Positions 33,912 to 43,955 of a DNA stretch of 64,000 bases are shown here, piece by piece. The position numbers were made by a program, and so were the translations under genes. Position 1 is the first letter of the stretch; the number at the start of each line of letters is the position of its first letter. Below the pieces are notes generated by a model. That model ran no database searches and was not told the DNA's origin. It saw only the letters and a list, made by a program, of their open reading frames with translations. The DNA comes from an uncultured Dyadobacter sp. (lineage in GTDB: Bacteria > Bacteroidota > Bacteroidia > Cytophagales > Spirosomataceae): NCBI RefSeq assembly GCF_946482605.1, contig NZ_CAMLSE010000021.1, positions 88,549 through 152,548 on the forward strand. The letters run 5' to 3'.

Positions 33912-35642
33912 TCATTTGATAACCCTGAAAACCGGGTAGCGCATATATTCCCGCTCGCTGTAAGCTGAATGCTGGTAGAGGAAATCGAGCTGAGCGCCGG
34001 CATTTTTGGCAAATTCCGGATCCGACTTGCGCTTTTCGTCCAGCTTCGCTTTCAGTTCCGGAGATTTTTTTAACAGCTCAGAGGCCAGATCTTCGAACAC
34101 GTAACCCGAATAGTGTTCCTTGGCTTGCAGGATCGTGTCAAAGAAATTCCATTTGAAGAATGAGTCAACGGCCTTCGGTTCCAGTGTTTCGATGATGTAC
34201 CTGTTCGTCCATTGGTTGACGGGAATGTACCAATCGCCCTTTTTGAAAACAATTGTCTGCTTTTCGGTCCGCAGTTTTACGGAAGTATGCCAGTAATGCC
34301 CTTCAAAGGGTTGTCTGGGTGTTTCAAGTTCTTCGATATAATAGGTTTCAACCTCCATTTCGGTGTCCTTATCCAGGGTTTTTACTTGCACCCCATTCAA
34401 TTTCAGCAGCGCTGCCACATTGTGCCAACCCTGTGGGATCACGTAAGCCTTGGGACGTGAGACCTCGTCCATCGGCACGTAGGTATCATAAAACGGAATG
34501 CTTTTGGTAAATGGCTTGGACCGGTTGTAATGCAGCCGGGGAAGCCCGCTTACCTCACTGGGCAGGTACTCGGGCTCGTAACCTTTGAATGCGATCGTCG
34601 AGTTCTTCGTTTTATCGATCTGCCAGGAAACTGCAAATTTTTCCTGCGCCTTTACCGCCTCCTTTGTTTCCCTCCGCAGTTTCAGTAACCTGGCTCGATG
34701 GGCCGCCAGAAACCGGATGTTCCCGTGCAGATAGGCATAAGTGGCTTTGACGCGCTGGTCGTAGGGTTTCAGCATATGGGTCTCGGTCATGACGCCGATG
34801 GTATGGAACAATGCCGCATAGCCGGTTGAGTAACGCGGCCAGTCAGGAAATTGCACAAAACCTTTATCGGGCGTTTGCCCATAAGCATTTACATACGGGG
34901 TCGCTTCGAAGCCGGCTTCTTTCAGATGTGTGTACATGTAGGGCAGGAACACCTGATCGTTGAAATCGCCCAGGCGACCGCCCAGTTTATCTTTCTGGGC
35001 ATAATCTAGCGTCATCACATACTGGTAGTCGGCTCCATTGCTGACGTGCGTATCGGCGAAAAGATCCGGATCCAGTTCATGGAAAATAGCCGCGAAGCTT
35101 CGCGCATTCCGGGTGTCGCTTTTGATGAAATCCCTATTGAGGTCATAATTTCTGGCATTTCCCCTAAATCCATACTCTTCCGGGCCATTCTGATTGGTCC
35201 GTGTCATGCTGTTGCGGTTCAATGCACCACCGATGTTGTAAAAGGGGATAATGGCCACGACCACGCTATCCAGTTCCGGAAACCGGGCAGGATTGACGAG
35301 CATATCCCGGAGCAGTAGCATCGAGGCATCCACGCCATCGGACTCGCCCGGATGAATGGCATTGTTGATCAGCAGAATAACTTTCCCCTGTGCTTTCAGC
35401 TTCTGTATATCGAATACTTTGTTTTTGGAATACAATACCAGGTGAAGGGGTTTGCCGCTGTCCGTAAGCCCCTTTTTCCGCATCTGGATCTGAGGGAAAT
35501 GCCGGGCGAGGAGTTTGTAATACGCAATCCCTTCCTCGTAAGTCGGTGTTTGCCTGCTATCACTGGTTTCAAAGCGGGTCTGGTACTGGGCTGTTGCCCG
35601 GATCGCAACGAGCAGTAACAGGATAATGAGTGTTTTTCGCAT
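33912..35642 (-). CDS. Secreted M14-family metallocarboxypeptidase
   Basis: 576 residues with a signal peptide (1-19, ending ATAQ). The zinc-binding HxxE is His97-PGE100 in NNAIHPGESDG, and the third ligand lies in DLFADTHVSNG (about 198-207). M14 enzymes remove C-terminal residues or cleave cell-wall peptides. The C-terminal half (about 345-576) is an extra domain with YVIPQGW. It lies 17 nt after the lipase gene on the same strand, so the pair is likely co-expressed. Confidence 0.88.
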   Translation of the reverse strand: MRKTLIILLLLVAIRATAQYQTRFETSDSRQTPTYEEGIAYYKLLARHFPQIQMRKKGLTDSGKPLHLVLYSKNKVFDIQKLKAQGKVILLINNAIHPGESDGVDASMLLLRDMLVNPARFPELDSVVVAIIPFYNIGGALNRNSMTRTNQNGPEEYGFRGNARNYDLNRDFIKSDTRNARSFAAIFHELDPDLFADTHVSNGADYQYVMTLDYAQKDKLGGRLGDFNDQVFLPYMYTHLKEAGFEATPYVNAYGQTPDKGFVQFPDWPRYSTGYAALFHTIGVMTETHMLKPYDQRVKATYAYLHGNIRFLAAHRARLLKLRRETKEAVKAQEKFAVSWQIDKTKNSTIAFKGYEPEYLPSEVSGLPRLHYNRSKPFTKSIPFYDTYVPMDEVSRPKAYVIPQGWHNVAALLKLNGVQVKTLDKDTEMEVETYYIEELETPRQPFEGHYWHTSVKLRTEKQTIVFKKGDWYIPVNQWTNRYIIETLEPKAVDSFFKWNFFDTILQAKEHYSGYVFEDLASELLKKSPELKAKLDEKRKSDPEFAKNAGAQLDFLYQHSAYSEREYMRYPVFRVIK

Positions 35643-35659
35643 GAATGGCGTGAGAAGGA

Positions 35660-36805
35660 TCAGTGTTTGTATTGGTCTATGAGGTGTAAATAAGGCGGCA
35701 GCCCGTGGTGCACAAAAACCTGCTGGTCGGAATCCGGAAATTGCTGGTAATACGCAGGATCTGCCAGAAGCATGATGGTGGGGCCTATCCTGGCGTAATT
35801 GCTGCTTTTGAAATAAGCAGGTGACTGATATTCCGGAAGGTTTTTCACGACTATTTTGCCGGCATATTTACCCAGATACTTTTCATAATTCCGTTGCGCC
35901 TTTTCACTTGGTTTTTTCAATCCCTTATACGCGTGCCTGAGCCCTATGCGCGCGATCAGTTTCTGCTTTTTGATGATACCGTCGATGTTCTTGAACGGAT
36001 TAGTCGTATTGAAATCTTGCAGCGTCTGTACGGTAAATGGCACTTCCGGCACCCAGTCGGCCGAATTGACGACGTTAAAACCCCAGCCGCCCGCGACCAG
36101 ATTTTCATATTCGTAGGCATAATGGGTATTACCAACTTTCGGACTGGCGCTGCAATAGGTTTTGAAACGGATGTCCGATGGCAGCTTACCCTGTTTTTGA
36201 AGTGAATACAAATGCGAAGTCATCAGGTAACTGATCGCGCCACCCTGGCTATGCCCCATGATGAGGAAATCCCGGGTTCCCGTTTTGTACAGGGAGTCAA
36301 TTTTGGGAACAATGTCCGTCGCCAGATAAGCCGTGCCTAATAGCCATCCGATATGTACCGCAGCCCTGGGATGATCGGCCAGGTCGTAGGAAAACGTCTG
36401 CGCATTGCCGAGGCTGAGTACACCTTTGGCCGGGACCATGGCAGCGTAGAAGTTTTCGAGCCATCCTACCGCATTGGTGGTGGTCCCCCGGATATTGATC
36501 ACCGCAACCGGCGTATCGTTTTTCCATAACTCCCATTTGTTGTCCAGTCCCATGACCGGAGAGGTGTAAATGGACTTGAAAAGAGTGGGTTTTGGGATAG
36601 GAAACTTGTTCCTGTTGGTCATGGCCGTGTCATAGAGTGATACGTGCATGTACATGAGCTCCTTGTATTCGGCCTTATCAAAGCCCGGTTTGAGCCTGGT
36701 ACTCTGAGCAGCGGCTTGCCATGGCAAACATACAGATGTGTATAGGATGACCAGGCAGAACACACTGGCGTATCGCCAGCCGGAACAGGTAAATGTCTTT
36801 GTCAT
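35660..36805 (-). CDS. Exported lipase, class 3-like
   Basis: 381 residues with a signal peptide (1-34, ending AAAQS). The nucleophile elbow is GHSQGG (184-189) with Ser186, and the oxyanion loop is INIRGTTTNAVGW (about 103-115). This is the pattern of the lipase-3 fold. Asp and His partners are expected near 250 and 367 but are not certain from the sequence. It is probably periplasmic or cell-surface, upstream of the M14 peptidase gene. Confidence 0.85.
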   Translation of the reverse strand: MTKTFTCSGWRYASVFCLVILYTSVCLPWQAAAQSTRLKPGFDKAEYKELMYMHVSLYDTAMTNRNKFPIPKPTLFKSIYTSPVMGLDNKWELWKNDTPVAVINIRGTTTNAVGWLENFYAAMVPAKGVLSLGNAQTFSYDLADHPRAAVHIGWLLGTAYLATDIVPKIDSLYKTGTRDFLIMGHSQGGAISYLMTSHLYSLQKQGKLPSDIRFKTYCSASPKVGNTHYAYEYENLVAGGWGFNVVNSADWVPEVPFTVQTLQDFNTTNPFKNIDGIIKKQKLIARIGLRHAYKGLKKPSEKAQRNYEKYLGKYAGKIVVKNLPEYQSPAYFKSSNYARIGPTIMLLADPAYYQQFPDSDQQVFVHHGLPPYLHLIDQYKH

Positions 36806-36962
36806 TGGTAATTGCGTGATGGTGAACGACCAAGCTAACTTTCAGTTACTAATGTAGGAAAACAATCGTTTCCCGGTTCTTTTTTGCAGTTCCTATTCTG
36901 ATTCGGGCATGATTTTCAATGGGTTTGTCAAATTAGAATACCATTAGAGTTTGCCCATCGTT

Positions 36963-36994
36963 CTTGAATGCCGCCTCGGAAGTTCTTATTTTTG
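36963..36994 (+). promoter_or_regulatory. Candidate antiporter promoter
   Basis: CTTG at 36963-36966, a 20-nt spacer, and TATTTTTG (36987-36994), a perfect TAnnTTTG. Predicted start near 37001, a 15-nt leader before the ATG at 37016. This is the best -33/-7 pair in the window. Confidence 0.65.
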
Positions 36995-37015
36995 GCTAGT
37001 CTAAAAAATATTTTC

Positions 37016-38272
37016 ATGGAGCTATATTATTCCTTTTCTGCCTTAATTGTCCTCTCTGCAATATTTTCTTACCTCAATTCCCGCTTTCTTAAATTGCCTC
37101 CGTCCATCGGTGTAATGGTGATTGCATTGATGGTTTCGCTGGGATTGCTCGCAACGGACAGCATTTTTCCGCGGACTTTCATACGCATATCCACGCTCAT
37201 CGCGAGTGTTGACCTTACCGAAATCCTGATGGGCGCGATGCTGAATTTCCTCCTTTTTGCAGGAGCCATTCACCTCCACCTGGAAGACCTCCGGGAACAG
37301 CGCCTGCCGGTTATTATATTTTCGACGGTCAGCGTGGTGATTTCCACATTTGTGATCGGTTTCCTGATTTACTACATCTTACCGCTGGTCGGTTTCCAGA
37401 TACCTTTAATTCAATGCCTCGTTTTCGGCGCGTTGATTTCTCCTACCGATCCCATTGCTGTTTTAGGAATTCTGAAACAGGCTGGTGTGCCCAAATCACT
37501 GGAAACCAAGATTGCCGGTGAATCGCTTTTCAACGACGGTATGGCGGTTGTTGTGTTCATATTAATGCTGGCGCTGGCCAGGGGTGAAGAAGTGAATACC
37601 TCGTTTACGGGCATTGCCGGACTTTTCGTGAAGGAAGCCATCGGCGGGATTTTGCTCGGCTTGCTGCTTGGATTTATAGGCTCGAAGATGATGTACCGGG
37701 TGGATGGTTATAATGTACACGTGCTCATAACACTGGCGATCGTCATGGGTGGGCATTTGGCTGCACAGGCATTACATATGTCGGGTCCGCTGGCCATGGT
37801 GGCCGCTGGGCTGGTTGTAGGTAATTACGGTAAAAACCCGGGGATGGTGTCGGATACAGAGCGCGACTACATCGATAAGTTTTGGGAGTTGATTGACGAG
37901 ATCCTGAATGCGATCCTGTTCCTGATCATCGGATTTGAGTTGTTGCTCATCCCTGATATGAAGCAATACGGCTGGGCCGGACTGATCGCGATTGCGGTAG
38001 TACTTTCGGCACGGTTCATTTCGATTTATGTCCCAGTTAAACTAATTCCCTTCAAAACACGCTTTGGCAAGAAATCCATCACGATCCTGGTGTGGGGAGG
38101 GTTGCGCGGCGGGGTGTCTATTGCCCTGGCATTGTCCATCGATCAGGGCCTGAACAAGGACTTACTGCTCGCGATCACTTACTTCGTTGTGCTCTTCTCT
38201 ATCATCGTGCAGGGACTTACCGTCAGTAAGCTGACTGCCCGATTGGCGAACGAAGAAGAAGCAGCAGGGTAG
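37016..38272 (+). CDS. Na+/H+ antiporter, CPA1 (NhaP/NHE) family
   Basis: 418 residues with 12-13 hydrophobic helices, starting at the ATG at 37016 (the upstream ATG adds 16 non-conserved residues). The conserved CPA1 core is GALISPTDPIAVLGIL (about 136-151), followed by GESLFNDGMAVVVF with the ND pair that binds the cation. WGGLRGGVSIALALS is near the C-terminal half. It exchanges Na+ (or K+) for H+ at the inner membrane. It converges on the glycan cluster. Confidence 0.93.
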   Translation: MELYYSFSALIVLSAIFSYLNSRFLKLPPSIGVMVIALMVSLGLLATDSIFPRTFIRISTLIASVDLTEILMGAMLNFLLFAGAIHLHLEDLREQRLPVIIFSTVSVVISTFVIGFLIYYILPLVGFQIPLIQCLVFGALISPTDPIAVLGILKQAGVPKSLETKIAGESLFNDGMAVVVFILMLALARGEEVNTSFTGIAGLFVKEAIGGILLGLLLGFIGSKMMYRVDGYNVHVLITLAIVMGGHLAAQALHMSGPLAMVAAGLVVGNYGKNPGMVSDTERDYIDKFWELIDEILNAILFLIIGFELLLIPDMKQYGWAGLIAIAVVLSARFISIYVPVKLIPFKTRFGKKSITILVWGGLRGGVSIALALSIDQGLNKDLLLAITYFVVLFSIIVQGLTVSKLTARLANEEEAAG

Positions 38273-38273
38273 A

Positions 38274-39308
38274 TCAGGATGCGGGCCCGGTCACCAGTTT
38301 GTTCAGCAGCGCATTGAACTTGTTGAGCCAGAGGGTCTGTCCTTCGCAGGTCCAGTGCGAATCACCTTTCAAGTAGGAGCTTTTGCCCATGCAGCGAAAA
38401 TCGCCCAGAACATCGATGTACGGCATTGCCATCTTCGGATGTTGGTATACCTTTTCAATGAGCCTGTTGTAGGCTCCATATTCCGGGCTGATGACGGATG
38501 TTTTGTTGGGAATAATAGACAGGACAACGTGGTTGAAGCCCAGTGAATCCGCAAATGCCCGGCTTGCGTTCAGGTTGTCCATAAGCGAATCCAGTTCCGT
38601 CGGGCGGACCGGTGTGAAGGCGGAAGTTACTTCGGGCGTGTCGGTATCCATATAGTATACGATATCACGGTCGTCATTCACCAGGGTAACGCTCGGATTG
38701 ACCCGATTGAAAAAACGGTGATTGAGATCGGATTTCCACTCTTTCACGCTTAGCGCCAGGTCATTCTGAAAGAGAAAGCCATCGAGCCGGTCAGCGGTGA
38801 AAGAGCCTTTGAATGCGTCGTCGAGCCGGTGAACGAACTTGCCGGTCGTGAACTTGGCTACGAATGTGGCTGTATCCGGAACGAGCACCCGTAATTTGGT
38901 GGCCAGTTGTTGGCGGAAGTGCCGCTCTACGCTTTCGAGGAGGAGGACATTGGTTTCGGTGGTGTCCAGTTTAATGTGCAGGAAGTCGGCCCATTTGACA
39001 TAAGTAAAATTGTCGACCGCGAAATCCTCTTTGCGCACACGTCCGGTCTCCATGAAGCTATCCCCGATAATGTACAAGTGTACTTTACGGGTTGAGGGCG
39101 TGCGTGCAGGCGGGGTATAGTCTGTGCATTGCTTACGCGGGTCGCGGAATTCGGACAGGGTCGAGAGGCGATACAGGTCACCGTATTGGTAGCCGTCTTC
39201 CACCAACCCTTCTTTCCAAAGCGCGGGCAGGATCGGAGGGATTAGTCCCACCACCCAGATCCCACATGCAGCGAAGAGAACGAGATATCTTAAAGTCTTC
39301 ATAGCCAA
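38274..39308 (-). CDS. AlgJ/AlgX-like SGNH protein, likely O-acetylation factor
   Basis: 344 residues with an N-terminal membrane anchor (about 8-29). The segment IIGDSFME (80-87) is a GDS-type nucleophile block with Ser84. Asp316-S-His318-W near the C-terminus is the DxHW motif of AlgJ/AlgX, the periplasmic O-acetyltransferases of exopolysaccharides. The middle is unlike alginate proteins. No AlgI-type MBOAT partner is seen, though the acyltransferase-3 gene in the cluster could supply acyl groups. It abuts the 892-residue protein directly (0 nt gap). The family call is good and the substrate is unknown. Confidence 0.7.
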   Translation of the reverse strand: MAMKTLRYLVLFAACGIWVVGLIPPILPALWKEGLVEDGYQYGDLYRLSTLSEFRDPRKQCTDYTPPARTPSTRKVHLYIIGDSFMETGRVRKEDFAVDNFTYVKWADFLHIKLDTTETNVLLLESVERHFRQQLATKLRVLVPDTATFVAKFTTGKFVHRLDDAFKGSFTADRLDGFLFQNDLALSVKEWKSDLNHRFFNRVNPSVTLVNDDRDIVYYMDTDTPEVTSAFTPVRPTELDSLMDNLNASRAFADSLGFNHVVLSIIPNKTSVISPEYGAYNRLIEKVYQHPKMAMPYIDVLGDFRCMGKSSYLKGDSHWTCEGQTLWLNKFNALLNKLVTGPAS

Positions 39309-41987
39309 TTAGCGTAATTTCACAGACCAGACCTGAATTTTCTTTTCGGATCTGCTGAAAATCAATAGTTTATAATAGCCCGGCTGGTAAGTCAACTGAA
39401 CCGGCATTTCCGACGGAATGGCCTTGTCTCCCAGACGGCGGCCTGCAATATCGAAAACCGTCGTGTAGCTTCCCGATTTGATCGTGATAAACCGGTTGTC
39501 TGCCCCAAAGAAGTGGTATTGGATTACGGCATTCGGCAGGATATCCTTGATTTCAAAAAGCTCCCGGCCGTCCTTCGTGATAATGGCCGTCTTGGAATTC
39601 ACTGACCGAACCAGAATCCAGTCCAGTGAATTACGGTCAAAAAGAATTTTGAACCGCGATCCGGGCTCAGGGCGCAACAATTGCTTGCGGGAGGTGATTT
39701 TACCGTCCAGATTGATCCGGACAAGTTCTCCCGACACACTCACACCGACCAGCTCGGGTTGACCCGTGGCAGGATTTTGCGCCCAGGTAAACGGGCTTTC
39801 TGCCCTCGTAAGGATATCGACCGGGAAGCCTGGTTTGACGGTCCCGTTTTCTTTCAGTAAATAGATCTTTCCATTTTGCTGCGTCACGATAAATCCTCGG
39901 TTCCCGATCTGATTCAGCACGACCACGGGACCGACGATCCTGTCGAATTGCACCGAATGATTCAATCGGCGCAAGGGTCTCATTACATTCTCCCAAACAA
40001 ACAATTCCTCGGCAGAGCTTTTGACAATGAAGCGGTTACTGCCGTCATCATCACCGTCAATGAGGTACAATGCGGAAATATCGTCACTGGTCGGTAAATG
40101 TCCCTGAAATGTGGTCACCAGCGTCGAATCGTCCTCATCGAGCGCATATACGGTTCTGCGGGTGGCAAAAATGCGCTGCTGCCTTCCGATGTTCAGGAAG
40201 TCGACCTTGTAGGCGGCAGTTCCGATAGGGCCATTCAGCTTGGCGATGGTTTCGGTTTTGCCTTCGCGCAGGTTATTCGTACGCAGCAGGTTATGCGCTT
40301 TGTCGGTAAGCAGAATTTCCGAGCTGCCATCGATCGGATTCTGCAACGCAGCCAGGTCCGTGTCATAAATTTCCGGCCATTCAATATCGATATTCAGGAA
40401 GGTCCGGTTCAATACCTTGCTCGCGGTCTGGCGCTTTTTGGGTTGGAATGTCAGTTCGGGATAGGCTTCGCTGCCGTCAAAATAGCATTGAAGCGTAATG
40501 GATTCCATTTTCGCAGTCAGATCGCTGTACTTCGTATTGGCTGAGGTGGTCTCTCCGGATTGTGCTTTGCGGAGGTTGACGATCAGCGAAAGCTGCGCTT
40601 CCATGTTAGCGTTGGTCAGCACGCTGTCATACTCCGGGGACTGTTTCCAGGTGATTTGGTTCTCGTAATCCACAATGTAGTTTTGTAGTACCTGGGAATT
40701 GTTGCTGATCACGAGGTAAGGCGCAATGTAGGTGATATAGCTCCTTGGAAAGCCGGTAAACAGCGGCCCGTACAGCCCCGTTGGCAACTCGGGAATCGGG
40801 ACAGAGTAAATATCGTAACCCTGGTACTGGTCTGCCGAGACATTGCTTTCCTGGTTGGCCAGGCGTGCCAGCTTTTGCAGGACCGGGCGTAGTTTGTCGT
40901 AGTTGGAGAACTCCGCGAGCAGGATTTTGCCATCCGTAATGCTATTATTCTCTTCGAGCTGGCACAGGATCAGCTCCGATCCCAGATTGTCGATGAGCAG
41001 ATTGCTTTCTCCCGTGATATAATAGTTGAGTTTGTCCCAGGCGGCCGACTTGTATTTGCTATGCCATTTGAGAAATGCTGCCTTGAATGCGGCTTTGTCG
41101 GATGCCGCGGACCGGTAGAGAAATGAGGTTTGCTGTGAAATATGCTTGTGCCCGGTGAAGGGAGCACCCGGAATATCTTTCAGGATATCGGCGAGGTAAT
41201 AATCCGGTGCATCGGTTCCGTCCGACTTGACGACCAGGTTACCTTTATCCTTTGCAGTTTCTATATGGAAATCCTGATAAGCAGGGAAGCTTTTTCCAAA
41301 CTCAGTCAATGTGCCGGCATCGTTCACGGAGACCACTGATTTCCACGCGTCTGAGCGCAGGTAGAGGCTGGTGCCGTAATCGGAGTCGTTACTGTTGGAA
41401 AAACGCGAACGAAGCCTGAAAGAGCCGATGTTCAGCGAAGAAGCGCGAACCGCATCCTCGATCAGGTCGCCATAATAGCTGACGATCAGAAAGTGATCCT
41501 TGACCAGGTATGAAAAAAGTGGCCGGGAGTTGGCGTCTATCGCGTCGGTAATGCGGTGATCCTGGAAGTTGTGGTGCAGGAGCCGGATATTGGCGTGTTG
41601 GGGGCTCGCAAGCCATTTGGTTTCCTCCTCGGTTACCGGAATGTACATAATTACTCCCCATTCGGTACTGGTACGGGGATGGTAGGAGTAGGAGAGGGTT
41701 TTGTCTTTGAGGAATTGCTTCCACTTTTTCTGATCCTTCGTCAGCAGGTTAAGCAACGTCAGGTTGTCACTGGCAATATCCAGCAGTGGAAGCCTTTTGA
41801 GGTCAAGACCGGCTTCCGTCGCGGTGTAGGCGGAGTCCTGAAGGTGCTCACTGGTGATGACTACGATGGCGTTGGAAGGGATAAACTGCCAGGCTGCTGA
41901 CGAACCCCTCGACCATTTGAACAGGAAATATCCTGCCGATGCGATAAATACGATCAGCAGGATAGCAATCAGTTTTTTTTTCGACAC
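39309..41987 (-). CDS. Uncharacterised 892-residue membrane-anchored protein (DUF3352-like N-terminus)
   Basis: One N-terminal transmembrane anchor (about 5-23) followed by a large extracytoplasmic region. Residues 30-500 look like a DUF3352-type repeat-rich domain (AWQFIPSNAIVVITSEHL). Residues about 530-892 alternate short strands with Gly/Asp turns and resemble an irregular beta-propeller. I see no catalytic motif. It sits between GT2 and the AlgJ-like gene in the glycan cluster (11 nt and 0 nt gaps), so a scaffold or assembly role at the envelope is plausible but inferred. Confidence 0.7.
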   Translation of the reverse strand: MSKKKLIAILLIVFIASAGYFLFKWSRGSSAAWQFIPSNAIVVITSEHLQDSAYTATEAGLDLKRLPLLDIASDNLTLLNLLTKDQKKWKQFLKDKTLSYSYHPRTSTEWGVIMYIPVTEEETKWLASPQHANIRLLHHNFQDHRITDAIDANSRPLFSYLVKDHFLIVSYYGDLIEDAVRASSLNIGSFRLRSRFSNSNDSDYGTSLYLRSDAWKSVVSVNDAGTLTEFGKSFPAYQDFHIETAKDKGNLVVKSDGTDAPDYYLADILKDIPGAPFTGHKHISQQTSFLYRSAASDKAAFKAAFLKWHSKYKSAAWDKLNYYITGESNLLIDNLGSELILCQLEENNSITDGKILLAEFSNYDKLRPVLQKLARLANQESNVSADQYQGYDIYSVPIPELPTGLYGPLFTGFPRSYITYIAPYLVISNNSQVLQNYIVDYENQITWKQSPEYDSVLTNANMEAQLSLIVNLRKAQSGETTSANTKYSDLTAKMESITLQCYFDGSEAYPELTFQPKKRQTASKVLNRTFLNIDIEWPEIYDTDLAALQNPIDGSSEILLTDKAHNLLRTNNLREGKTETIAKLNGPIGTAAYKVDFLNIGRQQRIFATRRTVYALDEDDSTLVTTFQGHLPTSDDISALYLIDGDDDGSNRFIVKSSAEELFVWENVMRPLRRLNHSVQFDRIVGPVVVLNQIGNRGFIVTQQNGKIYLLKENGTVKPGFPVDILTRAESPFTWAQNPATGQPELVGVSVSGELVRINLDGKITSRKQLLRPEPGSRFKILFDRNSLDWILVRSVNSKTAIITKDGRELFEIKDILPNAVIQYHFFGADNRFITIKSGSYTTVFDIAGRRLGDKAIPSEMPVQLTYQPGYYKLLIFSRSEKKIQVWSVKLR

Positions 41988-41998
41988 AAGCCTGTTTT

Positions 41999-42742
41999 TT
42001 AAGCGCGGATCGCTTTCACTTTATCATTCAGTTCGAGGCGAAACCGCAGGAGTTCTTTAAAGCTTCGTATACAAACTTTCCACAGGTTCCATTTCACGAT
42101 CGAAACGGTGCCGGTTTCCCGGTCTTTGTGGGTGATGGGGATATCGAACAGCTCCTGCCCTGATTTTTTTGCCATCACGGCCAGGAAGATATTCGGAGCG
42201 AAGGGTTCCGGATTGGGTAATTGCGCCATCAGCTTTCTCAGGAATGTACCCTTGATCAAACGGAATGGGATATTGCTGTCCATGATGAATGTACCATACA
42301 CAGTTGAGATGGTGCCACGGAGGAACTTGGTAATGAACAGGCGCACGCCTGCATCATGCCTTACCTCACGATAGCCTAATATGAATTGGGATTGAGAGCG
42401 CTTTGCCCAGAGTTTGTCAAAATCATCAGAAACGAACTGATCGTCACTGTCTGTCTGGAATACATATTCGGAATCCAGTTCCAATGCTTTACGGTAACCA
42501 TTAACCACCGCATTACCATGACCACCGTTTTTTTGATGAACTACCGTCAGATTGGAGATTTCGGCGCCCAGCTTATCGAGTAGAACCTGAGTATTGTCCT
42601 TAGACCCGTCGTTGATTACAATCAGTGTGGTGTTATCGTTAGGGAATTTGGTTTTCAGGAAGTTTGTCCAACTATAAACTACTTTTTCGATACAATCCTG
42701 TTCATTGTATGCGGGCATTACTATACTCAGAAGATATGACAT
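41999..42742 (-). CDS. Glycosyltransferase family 2
   Basis: 247 residues with a GT-A fold and no transmembrane helix. VMPAYNEQDCIEKV (8-21) is the nucleotide-binding start. INDGSKDNT (about 42-50) and the DxD-like TDSDDQF (about 97-103) bind the metal-sugar nucleotide. The acceptor is unknown. It lies 11 nt before the 892-residue protein gene and 74 nt after the acyltransferase gene. Confidence 0.88.
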   Translation of the reverse strand: MSYLLSIVMPAYNEQDCIEKVVYSWTNFLKTKFPNDNTTLIVINDGSKDNTQVLLDKLGAEISNLTVVHQKNGGHGNAVVNGYRKALELDSEYVFQTDSDDQFVSDDFDKLWAKRSQSQFILGYREVRHDAGVRLFITKFLRGTISTVYGTFIMDSNIPFRLIKGTFLRKLMAQLPNPEPFAPNIFLAVMAKKSGQELFDIPITHKDRETGTVSIVKWNLWKVCIRSFKELLRFRLELNDKVKAIRA

Positions 42743-42816
42743 GCAAAAAGCGTATTTGGTATGGTTGCGCGAAATTAATAAATAAAGCCTGTAACCGGGC
42801 TATGGGGTTTCATTAT

Positions 42817-43953
42817 TTAGTAAGCGTACTTGTCTTTCAGGGCGTTAATAGGTTTCTCGAAGAAATGCCAGGAAACCGACGCTACCAGGACAGTGAGCGC
42901 GACTACCACCGCTGCTTCGAACGCGATATTGCCTTCGAGGCTGGGAATGTTTTGATAGATTTTCCGGAAAAGCCTGACTGTCGGATGCATGGGGCCACTG
43001 TGAAAATGGTTGTAAACAAAGTTGTGGTACAGGTACAGGCCATAGCTGATTTTGCCAAGATAAATGCATACAGGATTTTCAAGGAACGCAGCCATCCAAC
43101 CCTTGAAACCCATCACAGCGCGTCCTATGAGCATAAACCCGAAAATGGACGACATGGTTCTGTCGAGCACTACGTACGGGAAGTTGAAAGGCTGAGCCAG
43201 TGATTTGGCCCACCATTGTATCAGCACCCATCCCAGGAACCCCAGCAGTACCGGCCACGATTTGTTGAAGAATCTGACAAATAAGTCATTTTTATAAAGC
43301 TGCATCCATGCCATGAGCCCGCCCAATGCAAACGAATCGAAACAGGCAGGCGTCGATACGTACGCGACGGTCCATTCGCCCATGGTGACGAAGTTGGTAC
43401 CGGGGATCCGGCCCGAATAGAAGATGTAAGCACGCAGCAGAATGCTGAAAACGCCCATCAAGCCCAGCACAGGCACCAATTTTTTCTTCGGAATGAAGAA
43501 AATCAAAAACGGAAAGAAAAGATATACCTGTTCTTCCACTGCCAGCGACCACAAATGATCCACCGAGCCCATCCAGGTTTTGTGCAGGGCAATGTAAATG
43601 TTAGTCCCATACAATGCGAGCCAGGGCAGCTTATCGCGTACCGGAGGCACGTTGAAGATAAACAGTAACGCAATGATGAGATAATAGACTGGGAAAATTC
43701 GAATCGTCCTGCGTATCAGGAACTTACGCAGGTATTTTTTAAATCCGCCGGGCGTCCCATACATTTTCTCCTTGCTTTTGAGGAGAATACGTGAAATGAG
43801 GAAACCGCTGAGCACGAAGAAAATAGTCACGCCGAGCGCTCCGAACGGGATGATATTGATTTCCACGATCAGGTGATCGAGTAATACCAGTCCCACTGCA
43901 ATAAAGCGCACGCCGTCAAGCTGAATAATGTGTCCTTCCGAATTGGTGCGCAT
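42817..43953 (-). CDS. Acyltransferase family 3 (OafA-like) membrane protein
   Basis: 378 residues with about ten transmembrane helices. The signature R-x10-H is Arg16 to His27 (GVRFIAVGLVLLDH), followed by FFVLSGFLISRILL. Such proteins O-acylate cell-surface sugars from the membrane. It lacks a fused SGNH domain, but an AlgJ-like SGNH protein is encoded in the same cluster. It sits 2 nt after the multi-pass gene, so it is translationally coupled. Confidence 0.9.
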   Translation of the reverse strand: MRTNSEGHIIQLDGVRFIAVGLVLLDHLIVEINIIPFGALGVTIFFVLSGFLISRILLKSKEKMYGTPGGFKKYLRKFLIRRTIRIFPVYYLIIALLFIFNVPPVRDKLPWLALYGTNIYIALHKTWMGSVDHLWSLAVEEQVYLFFPFLIFFIPKKKLVPVLGLMGVFSILLRAYIFYSGRIPGTNFVTMGEWTVAYVSTPACFDSFALGGLMAWMQLYKNDLFVRFFNKSWPVLLGFLGWVLIQWWAKSLAQPFNFPYVVLDRTMSSIFGFMLIGRAVMGFKGWMAAFLENPVCIYLGKISYGLYLYHNFVYNHFHSGPMHPTVRLFRKIYQNIPSLEGNIAFEAAVVVALTVLVASVSWHFFEKPINALKDKYAY

Positions 43954-43955
43954 GG

